Positions 1 to 6,288 of a stretch of 7,602 bases of DNA are shown one piece after another. Numbering within the stretch: position 1 is the first letter of the stretch; every line of letters begins with the position of its first letter. Both the position numbers and the translations under genes were made by a program. The notes under the pieces are model-generated. The model had not been told where the DNA came from and made no database searches. It was given only the letters and a program-made list of their open reading frames with translations. The DNA comes from Marinosulfonomonas sp. (GTDB taxonomy: Bacteria > Pseudomonadota > Alphaproteobacteria > Rhodobacterales > Rhodobacteraceae): positions 1 to 7,602 of the forward strand of contig JAFLKA010000436.1 of the NCBI GenBank assembly GCA_022712735.1, read 5' to 3'.

Positions 1-1887
1 GCGCTCGCCCGTCAGCCAGCGGTCCCAGCCCATTTGCACACCAGCCTCGACCGCGACCCGAACCGGCCCACCGGGCAGGATGCGTTTGCGATAACGCTCT
101 TCTTGTTCGGCGAACAGCTCCATGCATGGCATCGAAACGACGCGAGTGCCAATGCCCTCGGCTTGCAGCAGATCACGCGCCGCTAGCGCAATTTCCACCT
201 CGGAGCCCGTGGCGATGATGATCGCTTGGCGTTTGTCCACGGCGTCAGCCAAAACGTAAGCGCCCAAAGCGGCCAGATTTTTGGTTTTATGTTCCAGACG
301 CACGGTTGGCAGTCCTTGGCGGGACAGGGCCAGCACCGAGGGGGTTTCTTTGGTGGTCAGCGCGATCTCCCAGCATTCCGCAGTTTCCACCGTATCGGCG
401 GGGCGGAACACATAGGTGTTCGGCGTGGCGCGCGAAATCGCCAGATGCTCGACCGGCTGGTGGGTTGGGCCGTCTTCACCCAGACCAATGCTGTCATGGC
501 TCATCACGTAAACCGTCGGCACCCGCATCAGGGCTGATAGGCGCATCGCACCACGCGCGTAATCGGTGAAACACATGAAAGTGCCGCCGTAAGGGCGGAT
601 GCCACCGTGCAGCACCATGCCGTTCATTGCGGCTGCCATGCCGTGCTCGCGAATGCCGTAATAGATGTAGCGACCGCCACGATTTTCGGGGTCAAACACG
701 CCCATGTCGCCGGTTTTGGTCAGGTTTGATCCGGTCAGATCGGCTGATCCGCCAACGGTTTCGGTGGTAAAGGCGTTCACCACCTCAAGCACCATTTCGC
801 TGGATTTGCGGGTGGCGACCTTTGGCGCCTCGTCGGTGATCTGTTTTTTCAGCGCCTTGATGGTGGCCGACAGCTTCTTATGTGGCTCTAGCGCATAGGC
901 GCGGGCAAATTCGCGCTGTTTGTTGCCCGGGATGGTTAGGAGGCGCGCTTCCCAATCGGCACGTTCCGTGGCACCGCGCGACCCAATCGCTTCCCATTGC
1001 GCTTTGATGTCAGCGGGGATGGTGAAGGCGGGGGCGGTCCAGCCATATCCGGCTTTGGTGTCGGAAATCAGCTGCGGATCCGTCAGCGCACCGTGACCCT
1101 TTGAGGTATCCTGCGCGCTTGACCCCAAGGCGATATGGGTTTTGCAGGCGATCATCGATGGTTTTTTGGTTTTCTTGGCCGCCGTGAGGGCCGCGTCAAT
1201 TGCCACAGGGTCATGCCCGTCACATTCAAACACTGACCAGCCCGAAGCGCGGAACCGCATCATTTGATCGGTGCGATCAGACAGGGCCACCGTGCCATCA
1301 ATGGTGATGCCGTTGTTGTCCCACAGCACAATCAGTTTGCCCAACTCGTGACGACCCGCCAGCCCAAGGGCTTCTTGCGAAATGCCTTCCATCAGACAGC
1401 CATCACCGGCGATCACATAGGTATGGTGATCGACAACTTTCTTGCCATAGCGTGCACGCTGGATTTCTTCGGCAATGGCAAAGCCAACCGCGTTGGAAAG
1501 CCCCTGACCCAGCGGACCGGTGGTGGTTTCAACACCTTCCATATGGCCATATTCAGGGTGGCCCGCCGTGCGCGCGCCCCATTGGCGGAAATTCTTGATC
1601 TCATCCAGCGTCGCCTGTTTGTAACCTGTCAGGTGCAACAGGGAATAAATCAGCATCGAGCCGTGGCCCGCCGACAGGATGAAACGGTCACGATCCGGCC
1701 AGTTCGGAGCCGAGGCGTCAAACTTTAGATGCTTTTCAAACAGTACCGTGGCGACATCGGCCATGCCCATCGGCATACCGGAGTGGCCGGAATTTGCCGC
1801 AGCAATCGCGTCCAGCGTCAGCGTGCGGATGGCGGCGGCCCGCATCCAGTGATCGGGGTGGTTTTTGCGCAAAGTCTGAATATCCAC
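1..1887 (-). CDS. tkt: Transketolase (partial, C-terminus beyond window edge)
   Basis: Thiamine-diphosphate enzyme that moves two-carbon ketol units between sugar phosphates in the non-oxidative pentose phosphate pathway; cytosolic. The 629 codons in the window cover the N-terminal pyrophosphate-binding domain, the pyrimidine-binding domain and part of the C-terminal domain. Visible motifs: SGHSG (His35), GHGSML (His75), the ThDP/metal motif from GDG at 161-163 to DNN at 190-192, KTHIALGS (His251), and later YYGIREHGM with the catalytic-type Glu, followed by [16 protein letters not shown]. The family is about 660-670 residues, so roughly 40 are missing past base 1. The start is a GTG at 1887, the first codon of [14 protein letters not shown], with AAGGA 8 bases upstream; no ATG competes. 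It is transcribed divergently from the zauP-zapA operon. The gene appears intact. Confidence 0.96.
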   Translation of the reverse strand, partial: MDIQTLRKNHPDHWMRAAAIRTLTLDAIAAANSGHSGMPMGMADVATVLFEKHLKFDASAPNWPDRDRFILSAGHGSMLIYSLLHLTGYKQATLDEIKNFRQWGARTAGHPEYGHMEGVETTTGPLGQGLSNAVGFAIAEEIQRARYGKKVVDHHTYVIAGDGCLMEGISQEALGLAGRHELGKLIVLWDNNGITIDGTVALSDRTDQMMRFRASGWSVFECDGHDPVAIDAALTAAKKTKKPSMIACKTHIALGSSAQDTSKGHGALTDPQLISDTKAGYGWTAPAFTIPADIKAQWEAIGSRGATERADWEARLLTIPGNKQREFARAYALEPHKKLSATIKALKKQITDEAPKVATRKSSEMVLEVVNAFTTETVGGSADLTGSNLTKTGDMGVFDPENRGGRYIYYGIREHGMAAAMNGMVLHGGIRPYGGTFMCFTDYARGAMRLSALMRVPTVYVMSHDSIGLGEDGPTHQPVEHLAISRATPNTYVFRPADTVETAECWEIALTTKETPSVLALSRQGLPTVRLEHKTKNLAALGAYVLADAVDKRQAIIIATGSEVEIALAARDLLQAEGIGTRVVSMPCMELFAEQEERYRKRILPGGPVRVAVEAGVQMGWDRWLTGER

Positions 1888-1895
1888 GGCTGTTT

Positions 1896-1900
1896 TCCTT
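1896..1900 (-). promoter_or_regulatory. Ribosome binding site deciding the GTG start of tkt
   Basis: The minus strand reads AAGGA, 8 bases before the GTG at 1887. It supports the GTG as the start, because no ATG lies in frame near the conserved N-terminus of the family. Confidence 0.7.
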
Positions 1901-1923
1901 ATCTGGCTGAAACTTACCCTGTG

Positions 1924-1951
1924 GTGATAACAGCGCCAGATCAAAGATCAA
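1924..1951 (-). promoter_or_regulatory. Candidate sigma-70 promoter of tkt
   Basis: On the minus strand TTGATC (1951-1946) and TATCAC (1929-1924) are separated by 16 bases, each matching 4 of 6 consensus positions. This would give a leader of about 30 bases with the AAGGA ribosome site near its end. The call rests on eye-matching only; alphaproteobacterial promoters are loosely conserved. Confidence 0.35.
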
Positions 1952-2003
1952 GCGGGGTGGCTAAGGTATTGAGCCAAAAGGGGGGGCGCAATTGGGTGTG
2001 CCA

Positions 2004-2033
2004 TTGGTTAAACTTGTAACAAGATTGTTTTAT
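2004..2033 (+). promoter_or_regulatory. Candidate promoter of the zauP-zapA operon
   Basis: TTGGTT (2004-2009) and TTTTAT (2028-2033) are separated by 18 bases, with a GATTC (GANTC) site 4 bases downstream. An 11-base inverted repeat, CTTGTAACAAG (2013-2023), fills the spacer and could be an operator. Matches to consensus are moderate, so the exact promoter is uncertain. Transcription probably starts near 2040, which would exclude the in-frame ATG at 2032 as a start codon. Confidence 0.25.
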
Positions 2034-2037
2034 GCCC

Positions 2038-2042
2038 GATTC
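2038..2042. promoter_or_regulatory. GANTC (CcrM-type) site upstream of zauP
   Basis: GATTC, 46 bases before the GTG start of zauP. GANTC is the target of the cell-cycle methyltransferase CcrM in alphaproteobacteria, and promoters carrying it can be GcrA-controlled. It is one of only seven such sites I counted in the window. That it regulates zauP-zapA is inference. Confidence 0.35.
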
Positions 2043-2074
2043 GTATGCGGGTAATCGGGTGGGTTTGTTGATTG

Positions 2075-2079
2075 AGGAG
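2075..2079 (+). promoter_or_regulatory. Ribosome binding site deciding the GTG start of zauP
   Basis: AGGAG followed by 9 bases and GTG (2089). No comparable site precedes the upstream in-frame ATG at 2032, and the 19 residues that start would add look neither helical nor conserved-like. The GTG is therefore preferred. Confidence 0.65.
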
Positions 2080-2088
2080 ACAGGCATA

Positions 2089-2565
2089 GTGAGCGATATT
2101 GCAGAATTGGAACGCCGGATCACGGCAGCGCTGGAACGGATTAGCACCGGAGTGGACGGTTTGGGTGCCGCATCAGGTAGCGAGGATGCGGACGCATCGG
2201 CCGCGCTGAATGAGGCGCTCGAGACCGAGAAACTGGCCAATGCCCAGCTGGAAGAACGCGTCAGCGCAATCAAAGAAAAGCAGGAAACCACCATCAAAAA
2301 GATGGACGAGAAGATTAAACAGCTGACCACGGATTTGAGCAAAAAAGAAGCCGATGCAAAGAAGCTGTTGAATGTGAACGCCCAGTTGCGCGAAAGCAAT
2401 GATGCCCTGCGCGCGGCCAACGAGAGCGGGGTGGGGGACGCGCATCTGATCAACAAGGCAATGCAGACCGATCTGGAAGCGCTACGCGAAACCCGCAAAG
2501 GCGATCTGGCCGAGTTGGAAACCATAATGTCCGAATTGAAACCACTGATCGGGGGGGGCGCGTAA
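2089..2565 (+). CDS. zauP: ZauP-like coiled-coil cell-division protein, encoded with ZapA
   Basis: A 158-residue, highly charged, almost entirely helical protein. An N-terminal helix (residues 2-19) is followed by a Gly/Ser/Ala-rich linker (about 20-38), a long coiled coil (about 40-111) rich in Lys and Glu with heptad-like Leu/Ile spacing, a short break (ESGVGD) and a second helix (118-153) ending in a glycine run. It has no signal peptide or membrane segment. In Caulobacter, ZauP is a coiled-coil protein encoded in an operon with zapA; with ZapA it focuses the FtsZ ring. Assignment here rests on position, size and coiled-coil character, not on a recognised domain. Its stop codon TAA overlaps the zapA ATG by one base (TAATG), so translation should be coupled. 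The start is the GTG at 2089. An 8-G run lies just before the stop. Confidence 0.72.
   Translation: MSDIAELERRITAALERISTGVDGLGAASGSEDADASAALNEALETEKLANAQLEERVSAIKEKQETTIKKMDEKIKQLTTDLSKKEADAKKLLNVNAQLRESNDALRAANESGVGDAHLINKAMQTDLEALRETRKGDLAELETIMSELKPLIGGGA
2551..2558 (+). repeat. G8 homopolymer at the zauP-zapA junction
   Basis: Eight consecutive G bases encode glycines near the ZauP C-terminus and end 6 bases before the zapA ATG. The run can pair with the 16S anti-Shine-Dalgarno sequence through one G-U wobble, so it may serve as the zapA ribosome site. It is also a slippage-prone tract; a -1 shift here joins the two reading frames. Confidence 0.6.
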
Positions 2566-2963
2566 TGCCAGAGACAGAAATCAAAATTGGCGGCCGCAAT
2601 TTTACCGTATCCTGTCAGGATGGCGAAGAGCATTTCCTGCATTCCGCTGCCAAACTGCTGGATGCCGAAGCCACGGTTCTGACATCGCAAATCGGGCGGA
2701 TGCCCGAACCGCGCATGTTGTTGATGGCGGGTCTGATGCTGGCGGATAAAACCGCAGGCCTTGAAGAAAAGCTGCAAGAGGTCGAGGGCAAGCTGGGTGC
2801 CCAAGAAGCCTTGATCGAGGAAATGCGCAGCAAACCTGCCCCTGATCCCGAGCGCATCGAGGTGGCGGTGATCCCGCCGGTTGTGACCGATACATTGGCC
2901 GAGCTGGCGGCCCGCACCGAGGCATTGGCCGACAAGGTCGAGGAAAAGGTGGCGGCGAAATAA
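2565..2963 (+). CDS. zapA: Cell division protein ZapA
   Basis: Binds FtsZ and cross-links or bundles protofilaments at mid-cell; cytoplasmic. The N-terminal globular ZapA domain (about 1-50) has the family pattern: an EIKIGGRNFTVSC strand pair, the acidic turn QDGEEHFLHSAAKLLD, then a helix with RMLLMAGLMLADK (50-62). A coiled-coil helix follows (about 64-90). A Pro-rich linker (PAPDPERI, then VIPPVV) leads to a second short helix (109-131). At 132 residues it is longer than E. coli ZapA (109), as is common in alphaproteobacteria with added C-terminal tails. It is the second gene of the zauP-zapA operon, with a one-base overlap. Its TAA stop is immediately followed by the stop of the convergent permease gene, so there is no room for a terminator. 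Confidence 0.9.
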   Translation: MPETEIKIGGRNFTVSCQDGEEHFLHSAAKLLDAEATVLTSQIGRMPEPRMLLMAGLMLADKTAGLEEKLQEVEGKLGAQEALIEEMRSKPAPDPERIEVAVIPPVVTDTLAELAARTEALADKVEEKVAAK

Positions 2964-3875
2964 TCAGCGGCGGCGCAGATGCAGGCGAAGGCGCAATAGC
3001 CGCCCGTCCGTGATTGCCAAGCCAAAGGCGATGCACAAAAACCCAAGACCGGTGGTTGGCGTCAGGGTTTCGCCCAGAAACACCCAGCCTAATCCTGTGG
3101 CAAAGGGCGGTATCATCAGGGTGACCAGCATCAGATTTGCTGCACCTGCGCGTCGTAAGATGCTGAAATATAACAGATAAGCCGTCGCAGTGGCCAGCCA
3201 CGACAGGCCAAGCAACGCCCGCCAGACCGGCGCGGTGTAGTTGAATTCAGGCCAACCATCATGGATGATAGCAATCGGCAGCATCCAGATAACGGCACAG
3301 CTGACCATGCCAAATGCGTTTATTTCGGGCGCTATGTCTTTCAGGAATACCTTGCCCCAAACGCTGGCCAGCGAATAGGACAGGGCGGCCCCCAACACCG
3401 CCAGCTGCGCCAGATTGCGCAAGTCAAACCCGCGCATGGCCTCGGGGCCCATAACCACCATCACTCCGATAACCCCGACGCCAGCCCCGACGATTTTTCG
3501 CCGTGTTAATGGCTCGTCCGCCAACAGCATGCCCGCGACAACGGCTCCGAAAACAGCGGTGGTGGCATTCAGGATCGACGCGGTGCCGCCGGTGATGTGG
3601 GTTTGGCCCCAAAGGATCAATGAGAACGGAATCGCGTTGTTCAGCGCCCCCATGCCCATATAGGCGGCCCAAATACGGGGTGAGCGGGGTAATTTCAGAC
3701 CTTTCCACCAGATGAAAACCGCAAGGGCCGGAACCGCCAGCGCGACGCGAAACAACACGATAGTCATGGCGGGCATTTGTTGCAGGGCGACCTCGGCCCA
3801 GTAGAATGACCCACCCCAAAGGGCTGCCAGAACCAGGATCATGCCCCACGTCAGATTGTTCATTACCGGTGTCAT
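2964..3875 (-). CDS. EamA/DMT-superfamily permease
   Basis: An inner-membrane transporter of 303 residues with about ten predicted helices, arranged as two tandem EamA repeats (about 8-142 and 155-290), the normal size for the family. Typical features are the first-helix motif ALWGGSFYWAEVAL, the GGTASILNATTAVFGAV segment at the end of repeat one with LLADEPLTRRK after it, and the repeat-two equivalent LMIPPFATGLGWVFLGE (253-269) followed by LTPTTGLG. The C-terminus is strongly basic (RLLRLRLHLRRR), consistent with a cytoplasmic end. The substrate cannot be told from sequence; relatives export amino acids or other metabolites. The ATG at 3875 has GAGGG 6 bases upstream; a second ATG four codons later is possible. 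It stands alone, convergent to zapA and divergent from the PAS gene. Confidence 0.9.
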   Translation of the reverse strand: MTPVMNNLTWGMILVLAALWGGSFYWAEVALQQMPAMTIVLFRVALAVPALAVFIWWKGLKLPRSPRIWAAYMGMGALNNAIPFSLILWGQTHITGGTASILNATTAVFGAVVAGMLLADEPLTRRKIVGAGVGVIGVMVVMGPEAMRGFDLRNLAQLAVLGAALSYSLASVWGKVFLKDIAPEINAFGMVSCAVIWMLPIAIIHDGWPEFNYTAPVWRALLGLSWLATATAYLLYFSILRRAGAANLMLVTLMIPPFATGLGWVFLGETLTPTTGLGFLCIAFGLAITDGRLLRLRLHLRRR

Positions 3876-3936
3876 ATTGCGCCCTCTTGGTTCGGGCCAG
3901 ATTGAATTTATTTAGTCCGGTTTGCGACCCGTTTCA

Positions 3937-3949
3937 TGACAAATTGTCA
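3937..3949. promoter_or_regulatory. Perfect 13-bp palindrome in the permease/PAS divergent region
   Basis: TGACAAATTGTCA: two perfect 6-base arms around one central base. It lies 61 bases from the permease start and 84 from the PAS-gene start, a place where a dimeric regulator could act on both genes. TTGTCA on either strand is also a 5/6 match to a -35 hexamer, but I find no good -10 at the right distance. No regulator gene is adjacent. The rest of 3876-4033 shows AT-rich patches and nothing else recognisable. Confidence 0.4.
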
Positions 3950-4019
3950 GGGATCGCAATAGAAAACGGCAATTAACCCGTCAGCAATGCTTTGCACCTA
4001 TCAAGGACGTGATTTTCAC

Positions 4020-4025
4020 AAAGGA
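4020..4025 (+). promoter_or_regulatory. Ribosome binding site deciding the TTG start of the PAS gene
   Basis: AAAGGA followed by 8 bases and TTG (4034). A TGA at 4010 in the same frame limits how far upstream the gene can begin. The first in-frame ATG (4103) has only a poorly spaced GGAGA and would remove part of the segment leading into the PAS domain. Confidence 0.6.
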
Positions 4026-4033
4026 TTTCACCG

Positions 4034-5323
4034 TTGGGTTTTATCGAGAAGAGAAACGAGCGTCGTCCGGCCACCGGCGGCGCACCTTTTTATGCTGGAG
4101 AAATGTTTTTCTCGCGCACGGATCAGCGCGGGGTCATTCTGGCCGCCAATTACATATTCCGGCGCGTTTCCGGATATGACTGGGATGACCTGCTGGGCGC
4201 CCCCCATAAACTGATCCGCCATCCTGATATGCCAAAGGCGGTGTTCTGGCTGTTCTGGGACAGCTTGAAACGCGGAGAACCCATTGGCGCATATGTGAAA
4301 AACAAGGCGCGGGATGGGTTGTATTACTGGGTCTATGCGGTGGCGATGCCGTTTCAGGACGGGTATTTGTCAGTCCGAATCAAGCCAAGCAGTGATTTGC
4401 TGCGGGTAATCGAAAAAAAATATGAAACCCTGCGTGCGACCGAAATTGAGGATGGTATATCGCCTGAGGAAAGCGCTGACATTTTGTTGCAGCGATTGCA
4501 GGCGCTTGGCTATGCTGACTATCCAGCATTTGCCAGCGCTGCTTTGGCACAGGAGCTTGCATCGCGCGATGAGGTGTTGGAAAATCCGCAAAACCCCGCA
4601 ACGGAACAATTTGCAAATATGATTACCGCTGCCACCGCGTTGCAGGATGAAACAGTTACGCTTTCCGCCGGATTTGATGGGATCAGCACGGTGCCCACCA
4701 ACATGCGGATCATCGCGGCACGGTTGGAGCCATCTGGCGGCGCGGTCAGTTCATTGGCGCAGAACTATTGGGAAATGTCCGAGGAAATGCAGCGCTGGTT
4801 TCAAGAATACATCAACAGCACAAGCAGTGATTTTACTGCAATACGCCGCACATTGGATACCAGCCGTTTTTTATGTGGAACGGCGAGGATACTGACCGAG
4901 ACAGCCGCGATATTTTTCAAGGAACGCCGCGCGTTGGGCGGGACAGATGCTGGATTGGAAAAACGTCAAATGAATGATCTGGCCGCGCAGTATGTCGACA
5001 AGGCCAAGGCGGGATTGCATCAGGTCGCGGATGAAGCGCACCGTATATTGCAGGCGATTGAAATGATGCGCCGCTTTACACTGGGGCTCAGCTCGACTCG
5101 CGTGATGTGCAATATTGAAAGTGCGCGTTTGCCAAATGGTGGCGGTAGCCTGGTTGATGTGATCAATCAGCTTGGCGTGTTTCAGGGGAACCTGATGTGC
5201 CAATTGGACCAGATCGAGGCGCAGAGCCATCTGATAGAGGAATATGCGCAAGTCTTGATAAGCAACAAGGGCGGAACATTGCCCCGCCCTGAGTTCGATC
5301 TGCAATCAAAAGAGCAGGCCTAG
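4034..5323 (+). CDS. Aer-like PAS-domain protein with a long helical C-terminal region of unknown function
   Basis: A 429-residue soluble protein with no membrane segment, HAMP domain, kinase, GGDEF or EAL motif. Residues about 24-122 form a PAS domain closely patterned on the E. coli aerotaxis receptor Aer: a VSGYDWDDLLGAPHKL segment, RHPDMPKAVFW (62-72, the region needed for FAD binding in Aer), RGEPIGAYVKN (80-90), DGLYYWV and a final strand YLSVRIKPS. This suggests a flavin-bound redox or oxygen sensor. Residues 130-410 are mostly helical. By eye they contain two related segments (about 221-257 and 352-390), each with an A-R-L-x3/4-G-G core resembling a degraded chemoreceptor hairpin tip. 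The start is a TTG. An A8 run sits exactly at the end of the PAS region. Similar PAS proteins occur in Rhodobacterales as uncharacterised genes. Its stop overlaps the grxD stop on the other strand. Confidence 0.8.
   Translation: MGFIEKRNERRPATGGAPFYAGEMFFSRTDQRGVILAANYIFRRVSGYDWDDLLGAPHKLIRHPDMPKAVFWLFWDSLKRGEPIGAYVKNKARDGLYYWVYAVAMPFQDGYLSVRIKPSSDLLRVIEKKYETLRATEIEDGISPEESADILLQRLQALGYADYPAFASAALAQELASRDEVLENPQNPATEQFANMITAATALQDETVTLSAGFDGISTVPTNMRIIAARLEPSGGAVSSLAQNYWEMSEEMQRWFQEYINSTSSDFTAIRRTLDTSRFLCGTARILTETAAIFFKERRALGGTDAGLEKRQMNDLAAQYVDKAKAGLHQVADEAHRILQAIEMMRRFTLGLSSTRVMCNIESARLPNGGGSLVDVINQLGVFQGNLMCQLDQIEAQSHLIEEYAQVLISNKGGTLPRPEFDLQSKEQA
4413..4420 (+). repeat. A8 homopolymer (A AAA AAA slippery heptamer) at the PAS/C-terminal boundary
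   Basis: Eight A bases encode Glu127-Lys128-Lys129. In the zero frame they read as A AAA AAA, a canonical -1 slippery heptamer. After a -1 shift the next codons are ATA and TGA (4423-4425), ending the protein at about 130 residues, right after the PAS domain. Confidence 0.6.
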
Positions 5324-5682
5324 CCGTTGGCTTCGCGGATTTTGTCAGCCGCGTCTTTGTTGTAGGAAACGCCTTCTTTGTCGAACATCTGGTCCAGCTC
5401 GCCCGACAGGGTCATTTCCGTTATAATGTCACAGCCGCCAACAAACTCGCCTTTGATGTATAGCTGCGGTATGGTTGGCCAGTCGGAATAATCCTTGATG
5501 CCCTGACGGATGCCCTCATCTGCCAGCACGTTTACATCGGCAAATTCAACGCCCATGAAATTCAGCACTCCGGCCACGCGGCTGGAAAAGCCACATTGCG
5601 GCGCGTCTTTGGTGCCCTTCATGAACAGGACCACATCATTGGCGGTTACAGTGTCTTTGATCTGTGTTGTTGCGTCGCTCAT
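5320..5682 (-). CDS. grxD: Grx4-family monothiol glutaredoxin
   Basis: A cytosolic CGFS-type glutaredoxin of 120 residues that binds and transfers a [2Fe-2S] cluster with glutathione and partners with BolA proteins. The active-site motif CGFS is at 30-33, preceded by VVLFMKGTKDAPQ. The glutathione-binding parts are also present: WPTIPQLYIKGEF (68-80) with the cis-proline of TIP, and GGCD (82-85). Length matches the single-domain family. The ATG at 5682 overlaps the TGA of the upstream membrane-protein gene (ATGA), with GGAGAT upstream, which suggests translational coupling. bolA lies two genes upstream in the same cluster, which fits the known Grx-BolA partnership. The final TAG shares a CTAG palindrome with the stop of the convergent PAS gene. 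Confidence 0.95.
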   Translation of the reverse strand: MSDATTQIKDTVTANDVVLFMKGTKDAPQCGFSSRVAGVLNFMGVEFADVNVLADEGIRQGIKDYSDWPTIPQLYIKGEFVGGCDIITEMTLSGELDQMFDKEGVSYNKDAADKIREANG

Positions 5683-6017
5683 TTTTCATCTCCAGTTGTC
5701 CGCGTCGGCGGTGTGTCTATATTTTTGCGGGTCCGCTTGTTCACTTTTTTTGTCCAGAACTGCATATCTCGCGCACCCATCGCGGCGGCTGATTTGTTGC
5801 CCCGTTCCGACATACGGACCACATCCATGTCGATTTCTTCCATGCCCAATTCGGGCTTTTCATAGTCTTCGTCGTTCACTTCGTCGCCCAGAAACTGTTC
5901 CGCCAGTGACATGCGGACGCGGCCCCGTTTGACATACATCTCGATCAGGATTGCAATAACAACAAGCGCAATAATACCCAATAGGATGCTTTGCCACAGG
6001 GGGAGCGACAGGGCCAT
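5679..6017 (-). CDS. Small single-pass membrane protein between bolA and grxD
   Basis: A 112-residue protein I do not recognise. Residues about 8-28 (WQSILLGIIALVVIAILIEM) form one membrane helix, followed by the basic YVKRGRVR. This predicts an N-out/C-in anchor with a cytoplasmic tail. The tail has an acidic stretch (44-66: GDEVNDEDYEKPELGMEE...), a middle part with SERGNKSAAAMGARDMQFW, and a basic stretch (KKVNKRTRKN, 90-99). There is no cysteine, so it cannot itself ligate a cluster through Cys. The ATG at 6017 has GGAG 8 bases upstream. It starts 5 bases after the bolA stop, and its own TGA overlaps the grxD ATG. Position implies a role linked to BolA-glutaredoxin iron-sulfur handling, perhaps membrane recruitment, but that is inference from gene order. 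Confidence 0.82.
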   Translation of the reverse strand: MALSLPLWQSILLGIIALVVIAILIEMYVKRGRVRMSLAEQFLGDEVNDEDYEKPELGMEEIDMDVVRMSERGNKSAAAMGARDMQFWTKKVNKRTRKNIDTPPTRTTGDEK

Positions 6018-6022
6018 GGTAT

Positions 6023-6265
6023 TTACTCCGGAACCTTGGTGGTCAGGGCCAGCGCGTGTAAATCACCCGACGGGCCATCCATCTTGCCCTTCAGTGACGC
6101 ATAAACCGCGCGTTGTTGTTGCACACGGTTCTGGCCACGGAAACTTTCATCCACCACTTCTGCGGCCCAATGATTGCCGTCGCCAGCCAGATCGGTGATG
6201 GTGATTTTCGCATCCGGAAACGCGGCGCGTATCAGGTCTTCGATTTCGTGGGCTTGCATGGCCAT
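6023..6265 (-). CDS. bolA: BolA family protein (IbaG/BolA2-like)
   Basis: An 80-residue BolA-fold protein that binds CGFS glutaredoxins through a shared [2Fe-2S] cluster and is linked to iron-sulfur trafficking and stress responses; cytosolic. Family features: an N-terminal helix HEIEDLIRAAFPDA, the strand-loop DGNHWAAEVV with His32, the signature SFRGQNRVQQQRAVYASL (41-58), and the C-terminal LHALAL containing the invariant His70. The DGNHW loop and short length resemble the IbaG/BolA2 branch rather than classical morphogene BolA. The ATG at 6265 has AAGGA 9 bases upstream; a second ATG two codons later is less well placed. It heads the bolA-membrane protein-grxD cluster, 91 bases after purL, with a possible promoter of its own in that gap. 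Confidence 0.93.
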   Translation of the reverse strand: MAMQAHEIEDLIRAAFPDAKITITDLAGDGNHWAAEVVDESFRGQNRVQQQRAVYASLKGKMDGPSGDLHALALTTKVPE

Positions 6266-6288
6266 GGGCGTTATTCCTTTTACGGCGA

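Noticed and set aside
226..2019. Plus-strand frames opposite transketolase (for example 226-537, 1264-1728, 1729-2019)
   Set aside because: They are complementary-strand shadows of a complete and well-conserved tkt reading frame.
2009..2023. Possible CtrA site (TTAA-N7-TTAA) before zauP
   Set aside because: The first half TTAA is present but the second half is ACAA, only two of four matches.
2032..2088. ATG at 2032 as the zauP start
   Set aside because: It overlaps the candidate -10, lacks a ribosome site and adds 19 unremarkable residues. The GTG at 2089 has AGGAG at good spacing.
1941..2804. A 287-codon minus-strand open frame opposite zauP and zapA
   Set aside because: It runs antisense across two genes with clear coiled-coil and ZapA features. 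Its Ser/Ala/Leu-rich product mirrors the Lys/Glu-rich codons of the opposite strand, and it shows no family features.
3261..3663. Plus-strand frames within the permease gene
   Set aside because: They lie antisense to an intact ten-helix transporter and have no independent ribosome sites or recognisable content.
4422..4622. A 66-codon frame inside the PAS gene right after the A8 run
   Set aside because: It is in the +1 frame, Cys/Arg-rich and low in family character. It is a shadow of the PAS gene, and the -1 frame stops at once instead.
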